From: an uncultured Alphaproteobacteria bacterium
Lineage (GTDB): Bacteria; Pseudomonadota; Alphaproteobacteria; Rhodobacterales; Rhodobacteraceae
Reading direction: 5' to 3'
NCBI GenBank assembly: GCA_902537235.1
Contig: CACBAO010000014.1
Location: 1-44,263 of the forward strand
DNA length: 44,263 bases
Positions 26,907 to 36,100 of the stretch are shown here, in pieces. The translations under genes and the position numbers were made by a program. Numbering within the stretch: position 1 is the stretch's first letter; the number at the start of each line of letters is the position of its first letter. The notes beneath the pieces are model-generated. The model was given only the letters and a program-made list of their open reading frames with translations. It was not told where the DNA came from and made no database searches.

Positions 26907-27223
26907 AATGTACGAACTAACTTTGGGATTTGATTTGATTTTAATTAATAAATCAAAAAAATTTTTAAATTTAATATTGTCTTTATCCTAAAAATGATTT
27001 GTATCAACTAGAAAGATAGTTTAACTTTTTACAAATGGTTACCGAGAAAATTCTATTTTCTGAACAATAGTGACTAGCAAGAAAAACTGGATTGTGAATA
27101 TCATTTTTAATGTTCAAGAATATTAAGCACTTACGAAATAGTGAATGAAGTAATAAGAAACTCGACTTGTAAGGGAATAGAATAAAAACTTGAAAAAAAA
27201 TTATTAAAGTCATAGGCAGAAAA
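26907..27223. other. 317-base gap between the peroxiredoxin and bactofilin genes
   Basis: Apart from an AT-only hairpin just after the peroxiredoxin stop, nothing is recognised. A reverse-strand open frame from 27456 to 27004 covers part of it but runs through the bactofilin gene and has no family features. It presumably holds the bactofilin promoter. Confidence 0.5.
26934..26957 (+). terminator. Possible terminator after the peroxiredoxin gene
   Basis: TTTGATTT and AAATCAAA form an 8-base inverted repeat around an 8-base loop, 28 bases after the stop codon, followed by AAAAAATTTTT. The stem is AT-rich and weak and the T-run is displaced, so this is only a candidate. Confidence 0.35.
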
Positions 27224-27703
27224 ATGTTTAGCAAATCAAAGAAAACTGAAACTAAAGATATGGTGGTGGCTCCCGTTCCAATACCACCGAAAGACACCGA
27301 ACTGGATACGCCCAAAAAAAACGCAACTACGCAAGCTGAAGAAAATAAAGTTTTCACAAAAGTTGCGCCATCAGTTTTGTCAAGTGATCTAAAAGTTAAG
27401 GGCAACCTTCTTACAACCGGAGACATACAGATAGAAGGCGTTATAGAAGGAGACATTCAAGCTCATCTACTAACAGTGGGAGAAACGTCAAAGATTAAAG
27501 GTGAAATTGTAGCAGACGATGTCATTATAAATGGGAACGTAATTGGGCGCATTCGAGGTCTTAAAGTTCGACTTACTAATAAAGCCAGAGTACAAGGTGA
27601 TATAATTCATAAGGCTATAGCAATTGAAACTGGAGCCCACTTCGAGGGAACAGTGCAGCGTACAGATAACCCGTTTGAAAACTTGCCAGAAAAAAAGAAG
27701 TGA
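27224..27703 (+). CDS. Bactofilin
   Basis: A 159-residue polymer-forming cytoskeletal protein. A disordered, charged N-terminal tail (1-50) precedes the beta-helical bactofilin core (about 52-145), with repeats such as LKVKGNLLTTGDIQIEGVIEGDI and IKGEIVADDVIINGNVIGRI. Bactofilins form nucleotide-free filaments that position cell wall enzymes or stalk and shape factors. The usual partner, an M23 peptidase, is not adjacent. The stop lies one base from the end of convergent prfB. The ATG is preceded by a weak AGG. Confidence 0.93.
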   Translation: MFSKSKKTETKDMVVAPVPIPPKDTELDTPKKNATTQAEENKVFTKVAPSVLSSDLKVKGNLLTTGDIQIEGVIEGDIQAHLLTVGETSKIKGEIVADDVIINGNVIGRIRGLKVRLTNKARVQGDIIHKAIAIETGAHFEGTVQRTDNPFENLPEKKK

Positions 27704-27704
27704 G

Positions 27705-28802
27705 CTATTCGGAGGACGTTAAAGATAAAACTGATGACATAAACATGTCTAAGTCGCCGTCTAAAACCCTTTGACTATCGCTACTCTCTTCACCACTTCT
27801 CAGATCCTTTACCATTTGGTAGGGGTGAAGGACATATGATCTTATTTGGTTTCCCCAACCTGCTTCGCCCTTCTGACTATGACTCTCTTGAATACTTTCA
27901 TTTCTTTTGCGCATCTCAAGTTCGTATAATCGGGATTTTAGTGCTGACATGCAATTAGCTCTGTTTTGATGTTGAGATTTTTCGGAGCTTGTCACTACTA
28001 TACCTGTTGGTAGATGCGTTATCCTAACCGCTGAGTCTGTTTTATTTGCATGCTGTCCACCAGGGCCTGAAGATCTAAAAGTATCTATACGCAAGTCTGA
28101 TGGATTAATCTCTATTTCAAAATTGTCATCCACAACTGGATAGACCCAAACAGAAGAAAATGAAGTGTGCCTTCTTGATGAGCTGTCAAAAGGAGAAATA
28201 CGGACCAAGCGATGAACTCCACTCTCAGCCTTTAACCATCCGTATGCATTATTTCCAATAATCTTATAACAGCAAGATTTGATACCAGCTTCATCACCCT
28301 GACTTTCAGAAATTAGTTCTACCCTATATTTTTTCTTTTCAGCCCATCTATAATACATTCTAGCAAGCATTTGTGCCCAGTCACAGCTCTCGGTTCCTCC
28401 AGCACCAGAGTTTATTTCTAGGAATGCATCATTTGAATCTGCTTCTCCGTCCAATAATGATAGAACTTCTACCTCTGCAACCACATTTTTTAGCTTTGAA
28501 AAGGAACTTTCTAACTCATTCAAGAACAACTCATCTTTCTCATCTGACCCAATTTCAAATAGTGTTTTAATATCATCGAACTCATTGCTGAGTTTACTAT
28601 AAGTCTCAAACTGTTCTAATAATACTTGCCTCTCTCTCATTAAACCCTTGGCTACATTTTGATCTTTCCATATTTCTGGATTTTCACACTCCGAGTTCTT
28701 TTTTGATATTCTGTCTTTGAGAGTCCCAAACTTAATTCTCCTTGAAATTAAATTAAGGGAGTTAGAAATCTCGGAAATATATTTTTGTATTTCTGCACTC
28801 AT
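27705..28802 (-). CDS. prfB: Peptide chain release factor 2
   Basis: A 365-residue RF2 from the ATG at 28800-28802; an upstream in-frame start at 28817 would add five residues without support. The stop-codon recognition tripeptide SPF is at 203-205 and the catalytic GGQ at 248-250. It releases peptides at UGA and UAA. Aligned with E. coli RF2, the frame runs uninterrupted through the region where the programmed +1 frameshift (an in-frame UGA near codon 26) normally lies, so autoregulation by frameshifting is absent. It is convergent with bactofilin with one base between. Confidence 0.96.
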   Translation of the reverse strand: MSAEIQKYISEISNSLNLISRRIKFGTLKDRISKKNSECENPEIWKDQNVAKGLMRERQVLLEQFETYSKLSNEFDDIKTLFEIGSDEKDELFLNELESSFSKLKNVVAEVEVLSLLDGEADSNDAFLEINSGAGGTESCDWAQMLARMYYRWAEKKKYRVELISESQGDEAGIKSCCYKIIGNNAYGWLKAESGVHRLVRISPFDSSSRRHTSFSSVWVYPVVDDNFEIEINPSDLRIDTFRSSGPGGQHANKTDSAVRITHLPTGIVVTSSEKSQHQNRANCMSALKSRLYELEMRKRNESIQESHSQKGEAGWGNQIRSYVLHPYQMVKDLRSGEESSDSQRVLDGDLDMFMSSVLSLTSSE

Positions 28803-29130
28803 TAAATATCTCCACAACGAACTAGTTATAAGATAGATAGAACAATCATTCTATTAAATACAATGTATAGAGAATAAAATCTAGTATTTGCGCTTTGTAA
28901 ATACCAAAATGATAATAAATATATAACTAAATAGCTTGTATATTTTGTCTTGATTGTTTACTTTAACGAAGCAAGCCAGTGGAAAAAATCTGGTATTTAC
29001 TGAGAATTAAAATGTGTCTTTTTTACAAATGTCTTTTAAAGACTGATAAAAATAGATATGGGGATAAATAATTGTTTGGACAGGAAAAAATTAAAATTTA
29101 TTTTCTTTCCTCTAAAGGCGAGATTTCACT
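28803..29130. other. 328-base divergent region upstream of prfB and rne (probable rne leader)
   Basis: AT-rich non-coding DNA between two divergent housekeeping genes. It contains a small inverted repeat CCAG...CTGG (about 28975-28993), a 13-base palindrome GTCTTTTAAAGAC at 29031-29043, and the rne ribosome site near 29114. RNase E mRNAs in other bacteria carry long 5' leaders through which the enzyme regulates its own level; a similar leader here is inferred from length only. No promoter could be assigned with confidence. Confidence 0.45.
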
Positions 29131-31332
29131 ATGGAAAAGAAACTTCTTATCGATGCTGCGCATCCTGAAGAGACGAGAGTTGTCGTTGCAGAGTCTTCTC
29201 AAACTCACGATTTTGACTTTGAGAATAATGAAAAAACCCAAATTACAGGAAATGTATACCTTGCTAAGGTGACCAGAGTGGAGCCTTCTTTACAAGCTGC
29301 CTTTCTTGATTACGGGGGGAACAGGCATGGCTTTTTGGCTTTTTCAGAGATTCATCCTGACTATTATCAGATACCATTAGCTGATAAGGAGGCCTTGATA
29401 GCGGAACAGTTGAAAGCTGAAGAAAGTGTTAAAAATCAAGACCTTGAAATATTTAGAAACGAAGACAAAGACTATTTGGGAGATGAAATTACTAGTCTTG
29501 AGGGGGCTTTCGAGCTCAACACTAGTAGTGAATTAAGTCTAAACGAAAATCAAATAGTTGATGTAGAGGATAGGGATAATTCAGCTGAAATAGTAGAAGA
29601 GGATCCTTTCCCAAAAAAGAGACCTCTTCAAAGAAAATATAAAATCCAAGAAGTAATAAAAGTTCGTCAGATACTTTTGGTTCAGGTAACCAAAGAGGAA
29701 CGGGGAAACAAAGGCGCAGCCTTAACTACATATCTATCTATAGCTGGAAGATATTGCGTTTTGATGCCTAATTCCTCTAGGGGTGGTGGAATATCAAAAA
29801 AGATAACTTTGCTTAAGGATAGATTAAAGTTAAAAAAAATTATTGAAGACTTAGTGTTAAAACCCAATACCGGTTTAATTATTCGAACGGCTGGTGGAAA
29901 ACGCACAAAAACAGAAATTAAGAGAGATTATGAATTCCTGTTAAAAGCTTGGGAGGCAATAAAAGAACAAACATTAAGCTCTATAGCTCCAACTTTAATT
30001 CATGCTGAAGGAAACCTCATAAAAAGAGCCATTAGAGATCTATATGATAGAGATATTAGAGAAATAATAGTAGAAGGAGAGGATGCTTATAAGGAGGCTA
30101 AAGCCTATTTAAAGCTTCTAATGCCATCGCATGCAAAATATGTAAAAAAATACGATGGTAAGGTTCCTATATTCTCATTTTATGAAGTCGAAAACTATCT
30201 TCAGGAAATGTTCAATCCTATCGTTCAACTTAAGTCAGGAGGCTATATTGTGATTGGAATTACGGAGGCTTTAGTAGCCATTGATGTAAATTCTGGAAGA
30301 GCGACAAAAGAAAGGAGCATTGAGGAAACTGCACTTAAAACTAATTTGGAAGCGGCTTCTGAAATAGCCCGACAATTAAAATTAAGGGATTTAGCTGGTC
30401 TTATAGTTATTGACTTCATAGATATGGAGGAAAGGAAAAATAATATCGCTGTCGAAAAAATGATGAGAGATTGCATTAATCTGGACAGAGCAAGAATACA
30501 AATTGGGAGAATCTCGTCTTTTGGCTTGCTTGAGATGTCAAGACAAAGATTGAGACCAGGGATGCTAGAATCAACAACTATGCCTTGCTCATTTTGTCAT
30601 GGTACAGGTGTCACTCGATCCGATGAGTCATTAGCTCTTCAAATATTAAGGGATTTAGACAAGGAGGGGTCTACAGCAAATACAAAAGATACTCTATTGG
30701 TAAAGGCTCCAGTCCAGACTACAAACTATTTAATAAATAGCAAAAGAGATCATATTCTTATTATCGAGAAACGATATCAAATTAATATAGAATTGCATGC
30801 TGAAACAAATTTAATTTCTCCACATTATTTAATAGAGAATGCGTTCAATGAAAAGCGAGTTAGAAAAAATACAGATAGGAATAAACCGAGATCTAAAAAG
30901 AAGGATAATGAGATTAAAAAAGAAGATCCCGAAGTGAAATATAATCAGAAGATATCTGCTAATCCAATTAGTGAAGGCCAAACAGAAGATGCTGAGGACC
31001 AAAAAAAGAAGAAAAGGAGAAGGAAAAGAAGGCATCAAAAAGATTTGGACATACCTACTCAAACCGAAAAGAAAACAGTAACGCAAAATGATCCATTACC
31101 TTCAATAGATAGCAGAAACTTAACCGACATAAGAGGCGATAGCGATATAGGTCAGAAAAAAATTGATTACGCTGAACAAAAACAAAACAAAGAAAAGACT
31201 ACAAAAACTCGAACTAAAGCTAGTGCAAAAAAAACAATAGAGGGGCTAAATACGGACGATGGCAAGTCGACGGAAAATAACGAAAATAGTAGAGATTCCA
31301 AAATGGGGAAAAAGGGTTGGTGGGACCGCTAG
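29131..31332 (+). CDS. rne: Ribonuclease E
   Basis: A 733-residue RNase E/G-family endonuclease. The S1 domain begins at TQITGNVYLAKVTRV (36-50) and is split by an acidic insertion of about 75 residues (95-168), as in alphaproteobacterial RNase E. Catalytic metal ligands are D385 (LVAIDVNSGR) and D428 (VIDFIDME), and the Zn-link is C486/C489 (MPCSFCHGTG). The C-terminal 190 residues are charged and disordered, with a KKKKRRRKRRHQKD cluster near 629-642 that likely binds RNA or partners. It starts mRNA decay and matures rRNA and tRNA. The scaffold is shorter than in E. coli. The ATG has AAAGGCGAG upstream. Confidence 0.95.
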   Translation: MEKKLLIDAAHPEETRVVVAESSQTHDFDFENNEKTQITGNVYLAKVTRVEPSLQAAFLDYGGNRHGFLAFSEIHPDYYQIPLADKEALIAEQLKAEESVKNQDLEIFRNEDKDYLGDEITSLEGAFELNTSSELSLNENQIVDVEDRDNSAEIVEEDPFPKKRPLQRKYKIQEVIKVRQILLVQVTKEERGNKGAALTTYLSIAGRYCVLMPNSSRGGGISKKITLLKDRLKLKKIIEDLVLKPNTGLIIRTAGGKRTKTEIKRDYEFLLKAWEAIKEQTLSSIAPTLIHAEGNLIKRAIRDLYDRDIREIIVEGEDAYKEAKAYLKLLMPSHAKYVKKYDGKVPIFSFYEVENYLQEMFNPIVQLKSGGYIVIGITEALVAIDVNSGRATKERSIEETALKTNLEAASEIARQLKLRDLAGLIVIDFIDMEERKNNIAVEKMMRDCINLDRARIQIGRISSFGLLEMSRQRLRPGMLESTTMPCSFCHGTGVTRSDESLALQILRDLDKEGSTANTKDTLLVKAPVQTTNYLINSKRDHILIIEKRYQINIELHAETNLISPHYLIENAFNEKRVRKNTDRNKPRSKKKDNEIKKEDPEVKYNQKISANPISEGQTEDAEDQKKKKRRRKRRHQKDLDIPTQTEKKTVTQNDPLPSIDSRNLTDIRGDSDIGQKKIDYAEQKQNKEKTTKTRTKASAKKTIEGLNTDDGKSTENNENSRDSKMGKKGWWDR

Positions 31333-31430
31333 CTTCCAACGACCTACAAACTTCAACTGTAAAGATTGTGTTGATAATGTAACGATCCATGTTATTTTCT
31401 TCCAAAATTATATAACGGTGGACTTTAGCT

Positions 31431-31916
31431 ATGAAAAAGAATGAATTGGAAATCGAGAAATCTTTTATTGATTACCTTGTAAAAACATTAAAAGATAAAA
31501 AATTGTCTTCGTTAGAAATTACACGTACCTTAACCGATAAACACAGACTTAAAATAAAGATCAATAATTCTGATTCTTCTCTTGCATATCAAGAGAATAG
31601 GTCAATTGGCGTTGATTATGGCTCTGCTGAAAAGAAAGAATTTATTCCAAAAGACACACCCAAAAAATTGGTATCCGACAATAACTTTATAAAATCTCCA
31701 ATGGTTGGTACAGTTTATTTGTCACCCTCACCAGAAGAGTTGCCATTTATCCATGTTGGAAAAAAGGTAAAAAAGGGCGATACAATTTTAATAATTGAAG
31801 CCATGAAAACAATGAATCAGATCCCTTCAACATTAGAAGGAACTGTTAAAGAAATATTAGTTAGCAATGAGAGCCCTGTAGAGTTCGATACACCACTTGT
31901 AGTTATAGAAACATAA
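31431..31916 (+). CDS. accB: Biotin carboxyl carrier protein of acetyl-CoA carboxylase
   Basis: A 161-residue BCCP. A variable N-terminal half is followed by the biotinyl domain, with the biotin-accepting lysine K126 in [13 protein letters not shown] and the protruding-thumb region after [16 protein letters not shown]. It carries carboxybiotin from AccC to the AccAD transferase in the first committed step of fatty acid synthesis. accC starts immediately after the stop. The rne stop lies 98 bases upstream, with no clear terminator between. Confidence 0.96.
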   Translation: MKKNELEIEKSFIDYLVKTLKDKKLSSLEITRTLTDKHRLKIKINNSDSSLAYQENRSIGVDYGSAEKKEFIPKDTPKKLVSDNNFIKSPMVGTVYLSPSPEELPFIHVGKKVKKGDTILIIEAMKTMNQIPSTLEGTVKEILVSNESPVEFDTPLVVIET

Positions 31917-33263
31917 ATGTTTAAGAAAATATTGATAGCTAATAGAGGTGAAATAGCACTTCGAGTCATCAGGACATGTAAGGAAATGGGTATTAAAACA
32001 GTTGCAGTTTATTCTCAAGCTGATGTAGACGCGATGCACGTAAGGATGGCAGACGAAAGCGTGTGCATCGGTCCAGCAGATAGCGCAAAAAGTTATCTTT
32101 CAATTCCGTCAATCATATCTGCTTGTGAGATTACTGGAAGCGAGGCCGTGCATCCAGGCTATGGTTTTTTGTCGGAAAATGCAAAATTTGCTGAAATACT
32201 GGGAGACCATGGCATAAAGTTTATTGGTCCTTCTGTTTCCCATATCAATACAATGGGTGACAAAATAAATGCTAAAGTCCAAATGGAAACATTTAACGTT
32301 CCTTGCGTTCCAGGCTCTAATGGTGAAGTCAAAGATGTTCATGACGCCAATATCATTGCAAAGAAAATAGGCTACCCTGTACTATTAAAAGCTGCCTCTG
32401 GGGGTGGAGGTATAGGTATGAAAATAGTATCCAGCGATGATCAATTAGAAACATTATTTTTACAAGCGAAGTCAGAAGCAAAAAAGAGCTTTAACGATGA
32501 TACAATGTACATGGAAAAATACTTGGAAAAACCAAGGCATATTGAAATTCAAGTATTTGGAGATGGAAAGGGCAAAGCAGTCCATTTAGGAGAACGAGAT
32601 TGTTCCCTACAACGAAGACACCAAAAAGTACTGGAAGAGACACCAAGCCCTGGAGTTAACTCAGAGGAGATAACAAAAATAGGTAATATCTGTTCAAATG
32701 CGATTAGTAAAATGAGATACGAAGGAGCAGGAACTATAGAGTTTTTATATGAAAAGAAAAAATTTTTTTTCATTGAAATGAATACAAGACTGCAAGTAGA
32801 GCATCCTATCACAGAAGCTATTTATGGAGTAGATTTGGTAAGAGAACAAATAAGGATAGCTTATGGAATGGGTATGTCACTTTCTCAAGACACTCTTAAT
32901 CCGAAAGGTCATGCAATAGAATGCCGAATTAACGCCGAAAGCCTTCCAACTTTTTTGCCTTCGCCAGGAAATATAAAAGAATTCCATTCGCCAGGTGGTA
33001 TAGGAATCAGGATGGATAGTGCGATTTATAATGGTTTTATGATTCCCCCTCACTACGATAGCCTAATAGGAAAATTGATTGTACATGCTGATAGCAGATC
33101 GATGGCTATAAGCCGGCTTTCAAGAGCTCTCGACGAACTAATTATAGACGGGGTTCATACCACTGTAGATCTTTTTAAAAAAATATTAGACGAAAAGGAC
33201 TTTAACAGTGGAGAATATAATATCCATTGGCTAGAGCGCTGGCTTGCGGATCAGGTAAAATAA
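31917..33263 (+). CDS. accC: Biotin carboxylase subunit of acetyl-CoA carboxylase
   Basis: A 448-residue ATP-grasp enzyme of standard length. The N-terminal KILIANRGEIALRVIRTC, the glycine-rich loop AASGGGGIGMK, RDCSLQRRHQKVLEE and EMNTRLQVEHPITE are all family signatures. It carboxylates biotin on AccB with bicarbonate and ATP. It is fused in operon order accB-accC-aat with no spacer on either side, so the three genes are co-translated. Confidence 0.97.
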   Translation: MFKKILIANRGEIALRVIRTCKEMGIKTVAVYSQADVDAMHVRMADESVCIGPADSAKSYLSIPSIISACEITGSEAVHPGYGFLSENAKFAEILGDHGIKFIGPSVSHINTMGDKINAKVQMETFNVPCVPGSNGEVKDVHDANIIAKKIGYPVLLKAASGGGGIGMKIVSSDDQLETLFLQAKSEAKKSFNDDTMYMEKYLEKPRHIEIQVFGDGKGKAVHLGERDCSLQRRHQKVLEETPSPGVNSEEITKIGNICSNAISKMRYEGAGTIEFLYEKKKFFFIEMNTRLQVEHPITEAIYGVDLVREQIRIAYGMGMSLSQDTLNPKGHAIECRINAESLPTFLPSPGNIKEFHSPGGIGIRMDSAIYNGFMIPPHYDSLIGKLIVHADSRSMAISRLSRALDELIIDGVHTTVDLFKKILDEKDFNSGEYNIHWLERWLADQVK

Positions 33264-33947
33264 TTGATTTCACACTCTCATATTCCAATAAATCCAGAGA
33301 CAATAATTAATCTTTATAGAAATGGTATTTTCCCAATGGGAGACCACAACGATCACGATCAGATTTTTTGGTGCAATCCAATTATAAGAGCTGTAATTCC
33401 TATTTCAAAATTGCATATTTCAAGGAGCTTAAAAAAGCTATGCTTCAAAAAGACCTTCGAGTTCTCAATTAATCATGATTTCGCAAAAATTATTTCTAAC
33501 TGTGCTAATAGAGAAGAGACATGGATAAATAAGTCAATTGTACGCATTTATAATAACTTGCATGATTTAGGGTACGCTCACTCAATAGAAGTTTGGGAGA
33601 AAAAAAAGATCATAGGTGGGCTGTATGGTGTAGCCATTGGAAACGTATTTTTTGCAGAAAGTATGTATTCTAAAAGTCCAAATGGGTCAAAAATAGCCTT
33701 AATAGCTTTAATGGGTATTTTGGCATCACATAAATTCTCATTACTAGATATTCAATTTATGACTGATCATCTTAAAACAATGGGAGCAAAAGAAATATCA
33801 AGAGCTCTGTTTTTGTCTCTTGTGAAAAAATCGAACGCTAGTAAAACAAAGTTTGGGTCGTTAAGCTCAGGTATTATTGATAAAAGCCTTATCAACATTG
33901 CCGAAGCAAAGTCATTGGTTGCTGGTATTCGCGAATTTAAGCATTAA
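33264..33947 (+). CDS. aat: Leucyl/phenylalanyl-tRNA-protein transferase
   Basis: A 227-residue Aat. The motifs NLYRNGIFPMG (16-26), the segment around FWCNPIIRAVIPI, LHISRSLKK and AESMYSKSPNGSKIAL match the family. It adds Leu or Phe to proteins with N-terminal Arg or Lys, marking them for ClpS/ClpAP degradation. The start is TTG at 33264-33266, directly abutting the accC stop; there is no nearby ATG. The last 36 bases overlap convergent mlaD. The accBC-aat neighbourhood is conserved among alphaproteobacteria. Confidence 0.94.
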   Translation: MISHSHIPINPETIINLYRNGIFPMGDHNDHDQIFWCNPIIRAVIPISKLHISRSLKKLCFKKTFEFSINHDFAKIISNCANREETWINKSIVRIYNNLHDLGYAHSIEVWEKKKIIGGLYGVAIGNVFFAESMYSKSPNGSKIALIALMGILASHKFSLLDIQFMTDHLKTMGAKEISRALFLSLVKKSNASKTKFGSLSSGIIDKSLINIAEAKSLVAGIREFKH

Positions 33948-34361
33948 GTTTAAAAGACTTGTAGAGCCCTGCGTATACAAAATCTCTTGATCATTTAATA
34001 ACATAACATCGGAACCCCCAGGTAGGATCGATATATAGCTACCCCCTAATAGACCCTCCAGTTGGACAGAAGCTTCCGTGTCATCTGGAAAATAAAATTT
34101 CTTATCAAAACCCATCTTAACTACTGCATAGAAGCTTTCTGGATCTATTGAAATACTTTTAACCGTACCAATATTTACCCCAGACATCTTTACTTTGCTT
34201 CCTACTACTATCCCATCTATATTCTCAAAACGGGCATTCAAGACTAACCGTTCGGCACTAAATAATTTGTTATCAACTGTTACATAAACGTAAAAAACAA
34301 ATAAGCCAGTGATCAATAAAATTACAAAACCAAGAAAAGCATCAAGAATATTAACTTTCAT
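33912..34361 (-). CDS. mlaD: MlaD-type phospholipid transport protein (MCE domain)
   Basis: A 149-residue protein with an N-terminal membrane anchor (9-29) and one MCE domain, recognised in FENIDGIVVGSKVKMSGVNIG and LEGLLGGSYISILPGG. MlaD forms the hexameric periplasmic ring of the MlaFEDB ABC transporter that moves phospholipids between membranes. The other mla genes are not here. It follows the NDUFA12 gene by 7 bases and overlaps convergent aat by 36 bases at the tail. The aat-mlaD-NDUFA12 cluster is typical of alphaproteobacteria. Confidence 0.94.
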   Translation of the reverse strand: MKVNILDAFLGFVILLITGLFVFYVYVTVDNKLFSAERLVLNARFENIDGIVVGSKVKMSGVNIGTVKSISIDPESFYAVVKMGFDKKFYFPDDTEASVQLEGLLGGSYISILPGGSDVMLLNDQEILYTQGSTSLLNLMLKFANTSNQ

Positions 34362-34368
34362 TCTTTAT

Positions 34369-34761
34369 TTACTCAGGTTTCCATGCTGTGTAGTCAGCCT
34401 GGTGGCGACTCAAATCTTCGTTTGTCTCTCTAGCTCTAACTATTTCAGGTTTATATGCACCGTCTAGACCAGTTAAATTACCAATAAAAGGTTTTTGCCA
34501 CTCATATGTCGTTGCCTTGTCGGTCGGACATGAATTAGTAATAAACCTCAGCCAGCTATTCCATTCAGGACTAATTTTTGAGGCATCAGATTGATAAGAA
34601 TAAATACACCATCGATTTCTTTTGTTTTTACTTTCATAAAAAAAATTACCGAAATAATCTTCTCCAACCTTTTTTCCATTTAAATACGTGTATACCATGG
34701 TACCTACAGTATTTCCATTCCACCAAGTGAATAAAAACTTTAATACCTTTTTAATACCCAT
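34369..34761 (-). CDS. NDUFA12-family NADH:ubiquinone oxidoreductase accessory subunit
   Basis: A 130-residue protein with the NDUFA12/B17.2 pattern: WWNGNTVGTMVYTYLNGKKVGEDYFGN at the N-terminus, a central RNRWCIYS and a P-x-W segment (ISPEWNSWL) ending in a YTAWKPE tail. It is an accessory subunit of respiratory complex I found in alphaproteobacteria and mitochondria, so it supports the lineage call. The main nuo operon is elsewhere. It lies between clpX and mlaD with gaps of 11 and 7 bases. Confidence 0.92.
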   Translation of the reverse strand: MGIKKVLKFLFTWWNGNTVGTMVYTYLNGKKVGEDYFGNFFYESKNKRNRWCIYSYQSDASKISPEWNSWLRFITNSCPTDKATTYEWQKPFIGNLTGLDGAYKPEIVRARETNEDLSRHQADYTAWKPE

Positions 34762-34772
34762 TTATACTTACC

Positions 34773-36041
34773 TTAAGACGCAGAAGCGGGCTCCTCAGAA
34801 CTTTCGCTATATATCAACAATGGCTCAGTATCTTTATCGACCGTGTCTTCATTTACAACTACTTCCTCAACAGATTGTAATGAAGGCAAATCAAACATAG
34901 AATCCAATAGAAGCTTCTCTAATATGGAGCGTAACGCTCTAGCACCTGTTTTACGCTTTATTGCCTTATTTGCGATACTTTTCAGTGCCTCGTCAGTAAA
35001 TGTTAGCTTCACACCCTCTAATTCAAATAATTTCTTGAACTGTTTAACAAGTGCATTTTTCGGTTCTGACAATATTTTAATCATCGCTTCGATATTCAAG
35101 TCATTCAGCGTTGCTACAACTGGTAACCTACCAACGAATTCAGGGATAAGTCCAAACTTCAAGAGATCCTGAGGCTCAACATCACTTATTATATCTCCAA
35201 TTTTTCTACTATCTGGACCACTAACATCAGCTCCAAAACCTATACTCTTAGATTCTCCTCTTGACGAAATTACTTTTTCGAGACCAGCAAAGGCACCGCC
35301 ACATATAAAAAGAATATTAGTTGTATCAACTTGTAGAAACTCTTGCTGAGGATGTTTTCGTCCGCCTTGAGGCGGCACAGAAGCAACTGTGCCCTCCATG
35401 ATTTTCAAAAGAGCTTGCTGAACACCCTCGCCAGATACATCTCTTGTAATTGATGGGTTATCAGTCTTTCGACTAATCTTATCGATTTCGTCTATGTATA
35501 CAATCCCTCTTTGTGCCTTTTCAACATTATAATCTGCCTGTTGTAATAATTTGAGAATAATATTTTCAACGTCTTCTCCTACATAACCTGCTTCTGTAAG
35601 AGTAGTAGCATCTGCCATAGTGAAGGGAACATCCAAAATACGCGCTAATGTTTGAGCAAGAAGAGTTTTGCCACAGCCAGTCGGCCCTATCAGCATGATA
35701 TTTGATTTCTGTAGCTCTACATCTCCCTTTTTAGGCGAGTACCCTATCCGTTTGTAATGATTATGAACAGCCACAGATAAAATTTTCTTAGCAGAAGTCT
35801 GCCCGATTACATAGTCATTCAGTACCTCAAAAATTTCTTTGGGAGCTGGAACAGAGGACTTTGCCCCCTTCCCTTCAGTTGTCTTAACCTCTTCTTTAAT
35901 AATATCCATACATAATTCAACACACTCGTCACATATAAACACTGTTGGCCCAGCTATGAGCTTTTTTACTTCATGCTGACTTTTACCACAAAAAGAACAA
36001 AAGAGCGTATTTTTATTAGATGTCGATCCAGACTTACTCAT
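34773..36041 (-). CDS. clpX: ATP-dependent Clp protease ATP-binding subunit ClpX
   Basis: A 422-residue AAA+ unfoldase. The zinc-binding domain has C15, C18, C37 and C40 (CSFC, CDEC). Walker A GPTGCGKT and Walker B VYIDEIDK follow, then the [16 protein letters not shown] segment, the ClpP-contacting IGF loop (KSIGFGAD) and the sensor-2 [10 protein letters not shown]. It unfolds substrates for ClpP. It follows clpP by 59 bases. The usual next gene lon is not found downstream; NDUFA12 follows instead. Confidence 0.97.
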   Translation of the reverse strand: MSKSGSTSNKNTLFCSFCGKSQHEVKKLIAGPTVFICDECVELCMDIIKEEVKTTEGKGAKSSVPAPKEIFEVLNDYVIGQTSAKKILSVAVHNHYKRIGYSPKKGDVELQKSNIMLIGPTGCGKTLLAQTLARILDVPFTMADATTLTEAGYVGEDVENIILKLLQQADYNVEKAQRGIVYIDEIDKISRKTDNPSITRDVSGEGVQQALLKIMEGTVASVPPQGGRKHPQQEFLQVDTTNILFICGGAFAGLEKVISSRGESKSIGFGADVSGPDSRKIGDIISDVEPQDLLKFGLIPEFVGRLPVVATLNDLNIEAMIKILSEPKNALVKQFKKLFELEGVKLTFTDEALKSIANKAIKRKTGARALRSILEKLLLDSMFDLPSLQSVEEVVVNEDTVDKDTEPLLIYSESSEEPASAS

Positions 36042-36100
36042 ACTTTTCTATATTAGTAGGTTTATTAATTCTGCCAAGTTTTTTTATCAAAATGCAATCT

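Noticed and set aside
27004-27456. 150-codon reverse-strand frame with hydrophobic stretches
   Set aside because: It runs 233 bases through the well-supported bactofilin gene on the other strand, and its translation shows no family features; it is a mirror of the bactofilin codons.
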